64,000 nucleotides of DNA, taken from contig NZ_JBHEBG010000001.1 in NCBI RefSeq assembly GCF_046557915.1, forward strand, positions 868,001 through 932,000. Reading direction: 5' to 3'. Source of the DNA: JBHEBG01 sp046557915 (GTDB lineage: Bacteria > Bacteroidota > Bacteroidia > Flavobacteriales > Flavobacteriaceae). Positions 42,402 to 50,872 of the stretch are shown one piece after another. The position numbers and the translations under genes are program-made. A model generated the notes under the pieces. That model worked only from the letters and a program-made list of their open reading frames with translations, was not told the DNA's origin and did no database searches. The first letter of the stretch is position 1; every line of letters begins with the position of its first letter.

Positions 42402-44105
42402 TTAAGAAAATTTACCTGCTTTGAATTCGGCCGCTGCATGGTTGGCCGCCCTAGCCGTAAAAGCCATGTAAGTTAAAGAGGGGTTTACGCAGCTCGAAGA
42501 ACTCATAAACGCACCATCCGTCATATATACGTTGGGTACGGCATGTATTTGATTATGTTTATTAAGAACTGAAGTTTTAGGGTCTCTTCCCATGCGGGCA
42601 CCTCCCATTTCATGGATACCCAATCCCGGACCTGTGGACTCCTCGTACGGATCAATATCTTTGAACCCAGAGGCGGCGAACATTTCTATAATTTCTTTTA
42701 TAATATCTTTTCGCATATTATATTCATTGGCCTTAAACGCTACATCAAAGGCCAATTGCGGTAGCCCCCATTGATCCTTTTTATCTTTACTAAGGGTAAG
42801 CCTGTTATCATCATAAGGCAAAAACTCTCCAAATCCAGAAACCCCAATTTGCCATTCTCCAGGTTTCAGCAAGGTATCTTTTAAGTCTTTCCCATAACTC
42901 ATTTCTGCAATGGCTTCGGACCAATTTCCTCTACTGGCACTTCCCTGATAGCCAAATCCACGTAAGTAATCTTCTTTTTTAGTAGTGTCGTTCAAATTTA
43001 CAAAACGCGGTATATAGAAACCATTAGGTCTTCGTCCTTTATAATACTTGTTTAGATGTCCCGGTACTTTTGCCGACGCCCCCAACTTGTAATGATGATC
43101 CATAATACCTCTGCCCAAGGCATCGGAATCGTTGCCCATGCCATTAGGAAAACGTTCGGATTTGGATTGTAACAAGATACCAACAGAAGCCATGGAAGAA
43201 GCACAGAGGAAAATTACCTTGGCATTAAAAACCAATTTTTCATGGGTTTCGGTGTCTATGACCCGCACTCCTGTAGCCTTTTTGGTGGTATCGTCGTAGA
43301 GCACTTCGTGCACAATTGCGTTGGGGCGTAGGGTCATATTACCGGTACGCTCCGCTGCTGGCAGTGTAGAAGAATTACTGCTAAAGTAGCCACCAAAGGG
43401 GCAACCACGCCAGCACCTGCTTCTGTATTGACACGGATTTCTCCCTTCAAAATCTCCTGCAGTATCTGTAATATGGGCAGCACGTCCTATAGTCAACAAA
43501 CGGCCATCTGTATATTTTTCCGCTAGGCCCCGTTTAAGATCCTCCTCGGCACACATTAGATCCATGGGTGGTTGAAATTTTCCGTCGGGCAATTGTTTCA
43601 ATCCTAATTTTTCGCCACTTACACCTATATATTCTTCTACCTTATCGTACCAGGGTGCTATGTCCTTATAGCGTACCGGCCAATCTACTCCATGACCGTC
43701 TTTTTTATTGGCCTCAAAATCAATATCGCTCCACCGGTAGCTTTGTCGCCCCCAGGTCAAGGACCGTCCACCAACATGATATCCGCGTATCCAATCAAAA
43801 CGTTTTAGCTCTTCATAGGGATGTTCCAGGTCATTTACAAAAAAATGCTTTACATCTTCCTTTGGAGCCCAGTTTAATCTTCGTTGTACTGGGTATTTCG
43901 CTAAATCTTCTTTAGATAATTCGCCTTTGAACGGATAGTCCCAAGCATCGTCATTCATGGTTTTGTAATCTTCAATATGTTTTACCATAGGGCCTCGTTC
44001 CAAAACCAAGGTCTTTAGTCCCTGTTCGCATAATTCTTTCGCTGCCCAACCTCCACTAATTCCTGTGCCAACTACTATGGCATCATATTTCTCTTCCCGA
44101 TTCAT
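42402..44105 (-). CDS. GMC-family FAD sugar dehydrogenase, large subunit (copy 2)
   Basis: 567 residues and collinear with copy 1: FAD motif 'GTGISGGWAAKELCE', 'RSLTWGRQSYRWSD', the C-x5-C-x3-C set at Cys225, Cys231 and Cys235 ('CQYRSRCWRGC') and C-terminal 'GIHEMGGARMG'. It has no signal peptide and no small-subunit gene of its own, so export would depend on the single small subunit encoded at 34248-34964. It is divergent from the third isomerase gene, mirroring the arrangement of copy 1. Retention of all flavin and cluster residues argues that it is active, probably with a different glycoside preference. Confidence 0.9.
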   Translation of the reverse strand: MNREEKYDAIVVGTGISGGWAAKELCEQGLKTLVLERGPMVKHIEDYKTMNDDAWDYPFKGELSKEDLAKYPVQRRLNWAPKEDVKHFFVNDLEHPYEELKRFDWIRGYHVGGRSLTWGRQSYRWSDIDFEANKKDGHGVDWPVRYKDIAPWYDKVEEYIGVSGEKLGLKQLPDGKFQPPMDLMCAEEDLKRGLAEKYTDGRLLTIGRAAHITDTAGDFEGRNPCQYRSRCWRGCPFGGYFSSNSSTLPAAERTGNMTLRPNAIVHEVLYDDTTKKATGVRVIDTETHEKLVFNAKVIFLCASSMASVGILLQSKSERFPNGMGNDSDALGRGIMDHHYKLGASAKVPGHLNKYYKGRRPNGFYIPRFVNLNDTTKKEDYLRGFGYQGSASRGNWSEAIAEMSYGKDLKDTLLKPGEWQIGVSGFGEFLPYDDNRLTLSKDKKDQWGLPQLAFDVAFKANEYNMRKDIIKEIIEMFAASGFKDIDPYEESTGPGLGIHEMGGARMGRDPKTSVLNKHNQIHAVPNVYMTDGAFMSSSSCVNPSLTYMAFTARAANHAAAEFKAGKFS

Positions 44106-44174
44106 GAGTATATTTATGCTTTAATTCTATGGTTATTCATATATTTATAACTTCTGGCAGCTAAAAACATATAG

Positions 44175-44208
44175 AAGAATTACACACTAAATATAGCGTT
44201 TAATTCTT
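44175..44208. promoter_or_regulatory. AAGAATTA/TAATTCTT inverted repeat in second divergent spacer
   Basis: AAGAATTA (44175-44182) and TAATTCTT (44201-44208) flank AAATATAG (44189-44196), the same octamer found in the spacer of GMC copy 1. It is a candidate operator controlling both GMC copy 2 and the isomerase-DUF1080 unit; AT-richness weakens the case. Confidence 0.3.
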
Positions 44209-44263
44209 AAAATTTTGGAAACCGGATAAAAACACAGATATATTCATACTAGCTTAATCAAAA

Positions 44264-45316
44264 ATGAAGACGATTAAAGGACCCGCCGTTTTTTTGGCCC
44301 AATTTGTAGATAGTAAGGCACCTTTTAATTCCTTGGATGGCATGTGTAAATGGGCATCCGATTTAGGGTATAAAGGCATTCAGATCCCTACTTGGGAGAA
44401 CTTTTTAATAGATTTGGACAAGGCCGCCGAAAGCCAAACCTACTGCGATGAGCTTAAAGGGAAGATAAACTCCTATGGGTTGGAAATAACGGAATTGTCT
44501 ACCCATTTGCAAGGACAACTGGTGGCAGTGCATCCGGCTTTCGATATTATGTTCGACAATTTTGCGCCAGATCAGGTAAAAAACAACCCTAAAGCAAGGA
44601 CGGCTTGGGCCATGGAAACGGTGAAAAAAGCGGCCACTGCAAGTCGAAGATTAGGAATAAATGCCCATGCAACTTTTTCTGGTGCCCTACTTTGGCATAC
44701 GACGCACCCCTGGCCACAAAGACCGGCCGGATTGGTGGAGATGGGTTTTGAGGAATTGGCAAAACGATGGAAGCCCATTCTAGATCATTTTGATAAAGAG
44801 GGTGTGGATGTCTGTTACGAGATACACCCAGGGGAAGATTTACATGATGGGGATACTTTTGAACGCTTTTTAGAAGCCACGGGCAATCATAAAAGAGTAA
44901 ATATCCTTTACGATCCAAGCCATTTTGTGCTACAACAATTAGATTATATAAGTTATATAGATCATTACCATCAATTTATCAAATCTTTCCACGTTAAGGA
45001 TTCTGAATTTAACCCAACCGGTAAGAAAGGTACTTTTGGGGGATATAATGATTGGAGTGACCGTGCGGGCAGATACAGATCACTCGGTGATGGGCAAATA
45101 GATTTTAAGACCATTTTTTCCAAACTTACTCAATACGGATGCGATGTTTGGGCTGTTATGGAATGGGAATGCGTTATAAAAAGTCCCGAACAAGGGGCTA
45201 GGGAAGGTGCTAAGTTTATTCAGGACCACATTATTGAGGCCACAGAAAAAACTTTCGATGATTTTGCCGGAGCAGAAGTAGATAAGGCAGAATTGAAGAA
45301 AATATTAGGATTATAG
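44264..45316 (+). CDS. cytoplasmic TIM-barrel sugar isomerase/epimerase (PF01261)
   Basis: 350 residues, no signal peptide. Metal-site pattern of the xylose-isomerase-like barrel: Glu in 'VCYEIHPGED', Asp in 'LYDPSHFVL', His in 'SFHVKDSEF' and Glu in 'AVMEWECV'. The His-rich 'HATFSGALLWHTTHPWPQ' segment is family specific. Members include epimerases of 3-keto and ketohexose sugars and IolE/IolI-type enzymes. It leads a three-gene unit with two DUF1080 lipoproteins, which ties it to 3-keto-glycoside breakdown. It is cytoplasmic whereas the other two barrels in the locus carry Tat signals, so the steps may be split across compartments. Confidence 0.88.
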   Translation: MKTIKGPAVFLAQFVDSKAPFNSLDGMCKWASDLGYKGIQIPTWENFLIDLDKAAESQTYCDELKGKINSYGLEITELSTHLQGQLVAVHPAFDIMFDNFAPDQVKNNPKARTAWAMETVKKAATASRRLGINAHATFSGALLWHTTHPWPQRPAGLVEMGFEELAKRWKPILDHFDKEGVDVCYEIHPGEDLHDGDTFERFLEATGNHKRVNILYDPSHFVLQQLDYISYIDHYHQFIKSFHVKDSEFNPTGKKGTFGGYNDWSDRAGRYRSLGDGQIDFKTIFSKLTQYGCDVWAVMEWECVIKSPEQGAREGAKFIQDHIIEATEKTFDDFAGAEVDKAELKKILGL

Positions 45317-45331
45317 AAACAACCAGAAACT

Positions 45332-46093
45332 ATGAAGAAACTATTTATTGCTTTTTTGATCGTATGCTTGGCTTCGGCCTGTAAAGATAAAACCAAAACC
45401 AGTGAAGGAGCTTCCGAAATGGCTACGGAAGATGCGTCGGAACAGCTCAATGAAAATGATGATCAATGGATTGTGCTTTTCGATGGTACTTCTTTCGATG
45501 CTTGGAAGGGTTATTTGAAAGATGAGATGCCGGCCGAATGGAAATTGGAGGATAATGCCATGGTTTTTTACCCTCCAGAGCAAAGAGAGGAAGGAGAGAG
45601 CTTCAATATTGTTACTAAAGCAGATTATACCAACTTTGTACTTTCCATAGAATGGAGAATCTCCGATGCAGGCAATAGCGGTATCTTTTGGGGAGTAAAG
45701 GAAGATCCCAACTTACCCGAAGCCTATCAGTCCGGTCCGGAAATTCAGGTGTTGGACAATACAAAACATCCGGATGCCAAGGTAAATGGAAAAACGCATC
45801 AGGCGGGTTCCTTATACGATATGGTAGCGCCCTCCCAAGATGTTACAAAACCGGCAGGCGAATGGAATACCTGCATAATAACCGTAAATCACAAGGTGAA
45901 CAAAGGAAGCGTAGTCTTAAACGAGGTAGAAATAGCTTCTTTTCCGGTGAACGGCGAGCCATGGAATACCATGGTTTCCAAGTCCAAGTTTGCAGATTGG
46001 GAACATTTTGGAAAATATCCTACGGGAAAAATTGGATTACAAGATCACGGAGATGTCGTGGCATATAGAAACATTAAAATTAAGGAACTATAA
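45332..46093 (+). CDS. DUF1080 (3-keto-disaccharide hydrolase family) lipoprotein 1
   Basis: 253 residues with a lipoprotein signal (MKKLFIAFLIVCLASAC, Cys17). The DUF1080/PF06439 jelly-roll follows: 'WIVLFDGTSFDAWKGY' at the start, 'GNSGIFWGVKED', 'EIQVLDNTKHPDAK' and the end 'IGLQDHGDVVAYRNIKI'. Members hydrolyse 3-keto-glycosides made by glucoside 3-dehydrogenases. Here it sits between an isomerase and a second DUF1080 gene, in the same locus as two GMC dehydrogenases. Located in the periplasm or on the outer membrane. Two bases separate its stop from the next start. Confidence 0.9.
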   Translation: MKKLFIAFLIVCLASACKDKTKTSEGASEMATEDASEQLNENDDQWIVLFDGTSFDAWKGYLKDEMPAEWKLEDNAMVFYPPEQREEGESFNIVTKADYTNFVLSIEWRISDAGNSGIFWGVKEDPNLPEAYQSGPEIQVLDNTKHPDAKVNGKTHQAGSLYDMVAPSQDVTKPAGEWNTCIITVNHKVNKGSVVLNEVEIASFPVNGEPWNTMVSKSKFADWEHFGKYPTGKIGLQDHGDVVAYRNIKIKEL

Positions 46094-46095
46094 GT

Positions 46096-46908
46096 ATGGG
46101 TAAAATTTACATAGCATTTTTGGCGTGCTTGGTCATTTCCTGCAAGGGAGACGCACAAAAGACGGATACAACAACAAAAGAAGACACCGAAAAAATAATA
46201 GTACACCAAGAGTATTTGGGCGATGAACCTACAACGCCCGAAGGTACTGAGTTCTATGAACCTGTACCACCAACAGTTGTTCCTGGCGCCAACGGGACTC
46301 CTCCAAGTGATGCAATTGTTCTTTTTGATGGCAGTAATTTTGATCAGTGGGTAAGTACCAATGATAGCACGGCAGTGGCCTGGCATTTAAACGATGATGG
46401 CAGTACTACTGTTAAGGACAAATCGGGTGACATTCAGACCAAGCGAAACTTTGGTAGTATGCAACTTCATATAGAATGGCGATCACCGGCAGAAATACAA
46501 AGGGAAGGTCAGAACAGGGGTAATAGCGGTATTTTTTTACAGAATAAATATGAGGTGCAGGTTTTGGACAATAACGACAACGACACCTATGTAAATGGAC
46601 AGGTGGGCTCTATTTATAAACAAACCGCTCCCTTGGCAAAAGCTTCGGTACCTTCCGGGGAATGGAATACTTATGACATAATCTATCATGCACCGGAGTT
46701 TAACGCTTCAGGTGATAAAATCAAATCTGCTAGGGTAACGGTAATACACAACGGTGTTTTAATACAAGATCATGTAGAAATTAAAGGAACAACCCCTTTT
46801 ATTGGGTGGCCAAAAAACCCAGCTCATGGTGATGGACCATTGCGACTCCAAGACCATGGAGATAACAGTAGGGTAAGTTACCGCAATATATGGGTAAGGG
46901 AACTATAA
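46096..46908 (+). CDS. DUF1080 (3-keto-disaccharide hydrolase family) lipoprotein 2
   Basis: 270 residues. Signal ends at Cys16 (MGKIYIAFLACLVISC). The DUF1080 domain has 'IVLFDGSNFDQWVS', 'LHIEWRSP', 'NSGIFLQNKYEVQVLD', 'SVPSGEWNTYDIIYHAP' and 'RLQDHGDNSRVSYRNIWV'. It is related to but clearly different from the preceding protein (extra Pro/Thr-rich linker ~40-70, longer strand loops), so a different keto-glycoside linkage may be cleaved. It closes the unit; no obvious terminator follows. Confidence 0.9.
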   Translation: MGKIYIAFLACLVISCKGDAQKTDTTTKEDTEKIIVHQEYLGDEPTTPEGTEFYEPVPPTVVPGANGTPPSDAIVLFDGSNFDQWVSTNDSTAVAWHLNDDGSTTVKDKSGDIQTKRNFGSMQLHIEWRSPAEIQREGQNRGNSGIFLQNKYEVQVLDNNDNDTYVNGQVGSIYKQTAPLAKASVPSGEWNTYDIIYHAPEFNASGDKIKSARVTVIHNGVLIQDHVEIKGTTPFIGWPKNPAHGDGPLRLQDHGDNSRVSYRNIWVREL

Positions 46909-46949
46909 CCTAAACCCGGTAAAGCACTAGTGCAAATCCTTAATTTGGT

Positions 46950-46957
46950 TACCTTTG
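46950..46957 (+). promoter_or_regulatory. promoter -7 box (TACCTTTG) of the yicC-gmk unit
   Basis: A perfect TAnnTTTG match 20 bases before the ATG at 46978, separating the core-gene unit from the sugar locus. No clear -33 TTG. Confidence 0.55.
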
Positions 46958-46977
46958 CCAAAACTTAAACGGAATAT

Positions 46978-47835
46978 ATGATCCAATCCATGACAGGGTT
47001 CGGGAAGCATGTAATACAACTTCCTACAAAGAAGATTACCATAGAGATCAAATCCTTAAACAGTAAAAGCTTGGACTTAAATGCCCGGATTCCGGCAGCA
47101 TACAGAGACAAGGAATTAGAGTTGCGTAAAACAATAGCCAGTTCCCTTGTACGGGGTAAGATAGATTTTGGATTGTATATAGAAATTACCGGTGATGAAA
47201 CCTCCTCCAAAGTAAATGAGGGAGTAGTGCGCCAGTATATGAAACAATTAAACAATATAGTTGATGCGGACCAGTTGGCTTTACTGGAAATGGCCGTTAG
47301 GTTCCCAGATGCCTTAAAAACAGACCGGGAAGATATAGACGAGGCAGAGTACAAAACTATTAAAGAAGTACTGCAAACAGCCCTGAAGGAGATAAATACA
47401 TTTAGAAGTGAGGAAGGCAGCATGTTGGAAAAAGATTTTGCAGACCGCGTAGGTACCCTTCAAAATCTCTTGGAGCAAGTAGAAAGCATGGATTTGGAAA
47501 GGCAGGCCACAATTAGGGAACGGCTAGAGAAGGCCGTTGCAGATATAAAGGCCAATTTAGATTCCAATCGTTTTGAACAAGAGCTTATTTACTATCTTGA
47601 AAAATACGATATCACCGAAGAAAAAGTACGATTGAACAACCATTTGGATTATTTTATGACCACCTTAAATTCCAAGGACTCCAATGGAAAAAAATTGGGG
47701 TTCATTACCCAAGAAATAGGCAGGGAGATCAACACTATAGGGTCAAAGGCAAACTATGCTCCACTGCAACAACTAGTGGTGCAAATGAAAGACGAATTGG
47801 AGAAGGTTAAGGAACAAATGCTTAATGTGTTGTAA
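46978..47835 (+). CDS. YicC-family endoribonuclease
   Basis: 285 residues, family length. The N-terminal signature 'IQSMTGFGKH' and the C-terminal DUF1732 block 'HLDYFMTTL...KLGFITQEIGREINTIGSKANYAPLQ' are both present, including the conserved Glu residues linked with metal binding. E. coli YicC is a ribonuclease that affects small-RNA turnover. Gene order yicC-gmk is widely conserved; here the start of gmk overlaps the yicC stop by one base (TAATG). Cytoplasmic. Confidence 0.92.
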   Translation: MIQSMTGFGKHVIQLPTKKITIEIKSLNSKSLDLNARIPAAYRDKELELRKTIASSLVRGKIDFGLYIEITGDETSSKVNEGVVRQYMKQLNNIVDADQLALLEMAVRFPDALKTDREDIDEAEYKTIKEVLQTALKEINTFRSEEGSMLEKDFADRVGTLQNLLEQVESMDLERQATIRERLEKAVADIKANLDSNRFEQELIYYLEKYDITEEKVRLNNHLDYFMTTLNSKDSNGKKLGFITQEIGREINTIGSKANYAPLQQLVVQMKDELEKVKEQMLNVL

Positions 47836-48422
47836 TGGAAGGAGGTAAATTAATTATCTTTTCTGCACCTTCGGGCAGCGGTAAGACCACTATTGTGAGG
47901 CATCTTTTGGAACAACCAGAGCTTAATTTGGCATTCTCCGTATCCGTCACCTCAAGACCTCAAAGAAAGGAAGAGGAAGACGGAAAACACTATTATTTTA
48001 TCTCGGTTCCCGAATTTAAAAAGCATATAAAGGAGGACGCCTTTTTAGAATGGGAAGAAGTTTATAGGGATAACTTCTACGGAACACTTAAAAGTGAAGT
48101 AGAACGGTTATGGGCAGAAGGAAAAAATGTAATTTTTGATATCGATGTTGTGGGAGGCCTTCGTATAAAGAAGAAGTTTCCGGAAAAGACCTTGGCTGTT
48201 TTTGTTAAACCTCCGAGCGTTGACGAACTTAAGATTCGTCTTAAAAAAAGAAGCACCGAAAGTGAGGATAAGATAAATATGAGGGTAGCCAAAGCTTCGG
48301 TGGAAATGGCTACCGCTCCTCAGTTCGATAAGGTTATTAAAAACTACGATTTGGATACCGCTCTGGAGGAAGCACATCAAATGGTGGCCGATTTTGTTGG
48401 GGCTAATTGTGAAGATCAATAG
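47835..48422 (+). CDS. gmk: guanylate kinase
   Basis: 195 residues. P-loop 'SAPSGSGKTT' (~10-19), GMP-binding 'SVTSRPQRKEEEDGKHYYF' and the lid 'VKPPSVDELKIRLKKRST' are all present. It phosphorylates GMP to GDP with ATP in the cytoplasm, feeding GTP and dGTP pools. It is translationally coupled to yicC and followed by nadD after 43 bases. Full length, no oddities. Confidence 0.97.
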   Translation: MEGGKLIIFSAPSGSGKTTIVRHLLEQPELNLAFSVSVTSRPQRKEEEDGKHYYFISVPEFKKHIKEDAFLEWEEVYRDNFYGTLKSEVERLWAEGKNVIFDIDVVGGLRIKKKFPEKTLAVFVKPPSVDELKIRLKKRSTESEDKINMRVAKASVEMATAPQFDKVIKNYDLDTALEEAHQMVADFVGANCEDQ

Positions 48423-48465
48423 ACTTCCCCATCTCAAAACAACATAACCCAATATAACTACATTT

Positions 48466-49053
48466 GTGAAAAAAGTAGGACTTTATTTTGGCACCTTCAA
48501 CCCTATACACATAGGGCATTTGATCATTGCCAACCATATGGTTGAGTTTTCGGATTTAGATGAGGTTTGGTTGGTGATAACCCCACAAAGCCCTTTTAAA
48601 ACGAAGAAAACCTTGTTAGAGGATCACCATCGGCATCAAATGGTGTACGAAGCCACGGCTGCCTATCCCAAGTTAAAGCCTAGCAAAATAGAGTTTGATC
48701 TGCCGCAACCCAATTATACCATTAATACCTTGGTCCATTTACTAGAAAAATATGTTGAAGGTTACGAATTTTCCTTAATTATGGGTGAGGACAATTTGAA
48801 AGGGTTGCATAAATGGAAAAACTACGAAACAATTCTAGAACATCATCATATTTATGTATATCCAAGAATTACTGATGGGTTTTCTAACCACAAATTTAAA
48901 GGGCACCCTAAAATACACCATGTAGATGCACCCATTGTGGAAGTATCATCAACATTTATACGCCAACAACATAAGGCCGGGAAAAACATAAGGGCCATGC
49001 TCCCCGATGCTGTTTGGAGATATATGGACGAAATGAATTTTTACCGAAATTAA
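48466..49053 (+). CDS. nadD: nicotinate-nucleotide adenylyltransferase
   Basis: 195 residues from a GTG start, fixed by the conserved opening 'VGLYFGTFNPIHIGHL' with the nucleotidyltransferase H-x-G-H motif. The C-terminal 'VSSTFIRQQ' (S-S/T-x-x-R motif) is intact. It makes deamido-NAD from nicotinate mononucleotide and ATP. Typical Bacteroidota order yicC-gmk-nadD suggests one transcript. A TACATTTG sequence overlapping the GTG is probably not a promoter because it would leave almost no leader. Confidence 0.95.
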   Translation: MKKVGLYFGTFNPIHIGHLIIANHMVEFSDLDEVWLVITPQSPFKTKKTLLEDHHRHQMVYEATAAYPKLKPSKIEFDLPQPNYTINTLVHLLEKYVEGYEFSLIMGEDNLKGLHKWKNYETILEHHHIYVYPRITDGFSNHKFKGHPKIHHVDAPIVEVSSTFIRQQHKAGKNIRAMLPDAVWRYMDEMNFYRN

Positions 49054-49079
49054 TATTTCCCAAAAATACCGTCCAATAT

Positions 49080-50045
49080 TTATTCCGCGTCAAAAAGAAT
49101 CACCTCGTATTCAAAGGTCGTAAGTTCGCCACCTATGCCAACATCCTTTAATGTTACGGTATATGAGGTATCAGCAGCGTTTGTTGAAATTCCTTCGGGT
49201 ACCCAAACGATAGTGCGATCTCCAAAATCGTTACTCAAAGTTTCCAAGGAAAGTTGTATTGAGGCTCCGTCAGCATCTTTCATAGATACCGTAGTAGTGC
49301 TAAAATCAGCCGAAGCGACGGAGAAAGACCATCTGGGAAAAGCCAGATTTGCAGGTACATAACCTTCGGGTGGCCACGCAATAAACTCGGGGTTGTCCAC
49401 AGGCACAGGCCCGGAATCTCCCAAGACCCATATGGCATTGGATCTATCAGTATTACCAATACCTATTTCCTGCAATCTTGGCCATAAAAGCCATCTTCTA
49501 TGTCCTACGGGGCCATTGGCAGAACCTTGGTCCTGAATATAGGCATCAATGGCTTCCGCATTTCTGGTTAACGCTAAAAGTGATTTTCCGGCACCTTCAT
49601 CACCATCGGCCGTATAACATTTCCAACTGTTTGGTGGAAAATGTTCCAAGGCATTGTTGGCATTCATCATAAGGGCCGTCTGTTGGGCTTTGGCACTTTT
49701 AGTGGCATCCTCTGTAATCTCATTGTTAAGCCCAACCGCTTTTCGGTAATATTCCAGACGCATTAAAATTTTGTCTATGGTACCTTTGGGTACACTACCA
49801 GCATCACAAGATGCCTCATTGCCTGTCCATGGTACTTCAGTTGTGGTGATGGAAGCTTGGTAATAATCTTCATATAAAGCTTTTGCTGCCAATCGTGCGC
49901 TATTTTCTTCAGGATTTGGAATAGGATCTGTTTCGCCTTGTTCTTCGTCGTTCAAAACCTCTTCCGCAATATTGTCCGTGCTACAGGAAACAATGGAGAT
50001 ACATAATAGATAGAGAAGAAACTGTGAGTTTAAGTTCAATTTCAT
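49080..50045 (-). CDS. CAP (SCP/PR1)-domain lipoprotein
   Basis: 321 residues with lipoprotein signal (MKLNLNSQFLLYLLCISIVSC). An acidic linker leads to a CAP domain over ~95-210: 'RLEYYRKAVGLNNEI', 'AQQTALMMNANNALEHFPP' (CAP His) and 'GHRRWLLWPRLQEIGIG' (second His/Arg region). A C-terminal beta domain of ~90 residues follows. Bacterial CAP proteins bind lipids or cell-wall material or show protease activity; no role is established here. The 5' region carries a striking palindrome just before the start. Confidence 0.85.
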   Translation of the reverse strand: MKLNLNSQFLLYLLCISIVSCSTDNIAEEVLNDEEQGETDPIPNPEENSARLAAKALYEDYYQASITTTEVPWTGNEASCDAGSVPKGTIDKILMRLEYYRKAVGLNNEITEDATKSAKAQQTALMMNANNALEHFPPNSWKCYTADGDEGAGKSLLALTRNAEAIDAYIQDQGSANGPVGHRRWLLWPRLQEIGIGNTDRSNAIWVLGDSGPVPVDNPEFIAWPPEGYVPANLAFPRWSFSVASADFSTTTVSMKDADGASIQLSLETLSNDFGDRTIVWVPEGISTNAADTSYTVTLKDVGIGGELTTFEYEVILFDAE

Positions 50046-50051
50046 GCCTAA

Positions 50052-50079
50052 GCGTTTTTGGGGTACACCCCATTAACGC
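50052..50079 (-). promoter_or_regulatory. 28-base near-perfect palindrome at the CAP gene start
   Basis: GCGTTTTTGGGGT (50052-50064) and ACCCCATTAACGC (50067-50079) pair over 13 bases with two T-T mismatches and a two-base loop; it ends seven bases before the ATG on the minus strand. As RNA it would cover the ribosome-binding region; as DNA it is a good dimer operator. There is no U-run on either side. Confidence 0.5.
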
Positions 50080-50139
50080 ATAAAATTTTAAATCGGTATA
50101 TCTTTTTCGATGAACGGCAAGCTTTATAAAGTTCGGATA

Positions 50140-50859
50140 CTAGAATGCCGTAACTTTGGTAAGTATATCGGTACCCAAGTAGGTGTTGTCCTTGTTGTAG
50201 TACCAAGCCCTAATCTTGGGGATTTTCATGCCATTAAAGTTTTCTTCCTGGGTCAGCAGAATGTACTCACCATCTTTTTTGGATTCTTCATGATAAAACT
50301 GATATACCTCCAAAGCAAAGGAGATAGGGTCAAAATAAAAATACCAGGTATCTTTTCCAACGGCCTGTTCATAATTTACCTTTAAGACCAAATAATCCTT
50401 TCCCTTAAATGTTCTGGAAGTAACCTTGGGATCTATTACGGTTCCCGGATCGCGTAACTTCATTGGCAGGCCATATAGGTAGGTGTAGTAATCCCTCATG
50501 GTTTTGGCCCGTTCGCAGGTTAATCCAAATGTTTTCTTGCCTGTTTCCGAAATGGAGGTATTATTGTTGAGCGATAAGGTACATATCCCTTTGTCCAAAG
50601 TTCTGATTACGGTGTTTCCATCTTTTTGCTCCGTTAACTTAAAGTATTGTTTTGGTAGGTTTAGGGTAATATCGCTCAGTCTATCGTGCTGGTTGGGAGA
50701 TTGCATGGTAACGGAAAGGGTTCCTTTAAAATGCTCCCAAACCCCTTGCGGATCATGATAGGATATAGCTTTTTCCAAGAGTTCATTTCCCGAAATTTCC
50801 TGTCCAGAAATGGTTAAGGAAAACAGTATGCCAAGAAGGATACAAGTGGTGGTTTTCAT
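50140..50859 (-). CDS. DUF6503-like secreted protein
   Basis: 239 residues with a Sec signal (MKTTTCILLGILFSLTISGQ). The mature part begins 'LLEKAISYHDPQGVWEHFKGTL' and continues as alternating beta-strands, the LolA/LppX-like pattern seen in flavobacterial DUF6503 proteins; a lipid- or small-molecule-binding half-barrel in the periplasm is likely but not proven. It follows the phosphate transporter gene by 13 bases on the same strand and is probably co-transcribed. Confidence 0.75.
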   Translation of the reverse strand: MKTTTCILLGILFSLTISGQEISGNELLEKAISYHDPQGVWEHFKGTLSVTMQSPNQHDRLSDITLNLPKQYFKLTEQKDGNTVIRTLDKGICTLSLNNNTSISETGKKTFGLTCERAKTMRDYYTYLYGLPMKLRDPGTVIDPKVTSRTFKGKDYLVLKVNYEQAVGKDTWYFYFDPISFALEVYQFYHEESKKDGEYILLTQEENFNGMKIPKIRAWYYNKDNTYLGTDILTKVTAF

Positions 50860-50872
50860 GGTTTAAGCTATT

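Noticed and set aside
48459..48466. TACATTTG, a perfect -7 box match at nadD
   Set aside because: It overlaps the GTG start, leaving no room for a leader, and nadD lies in an apparent operon with yicC and gmk.
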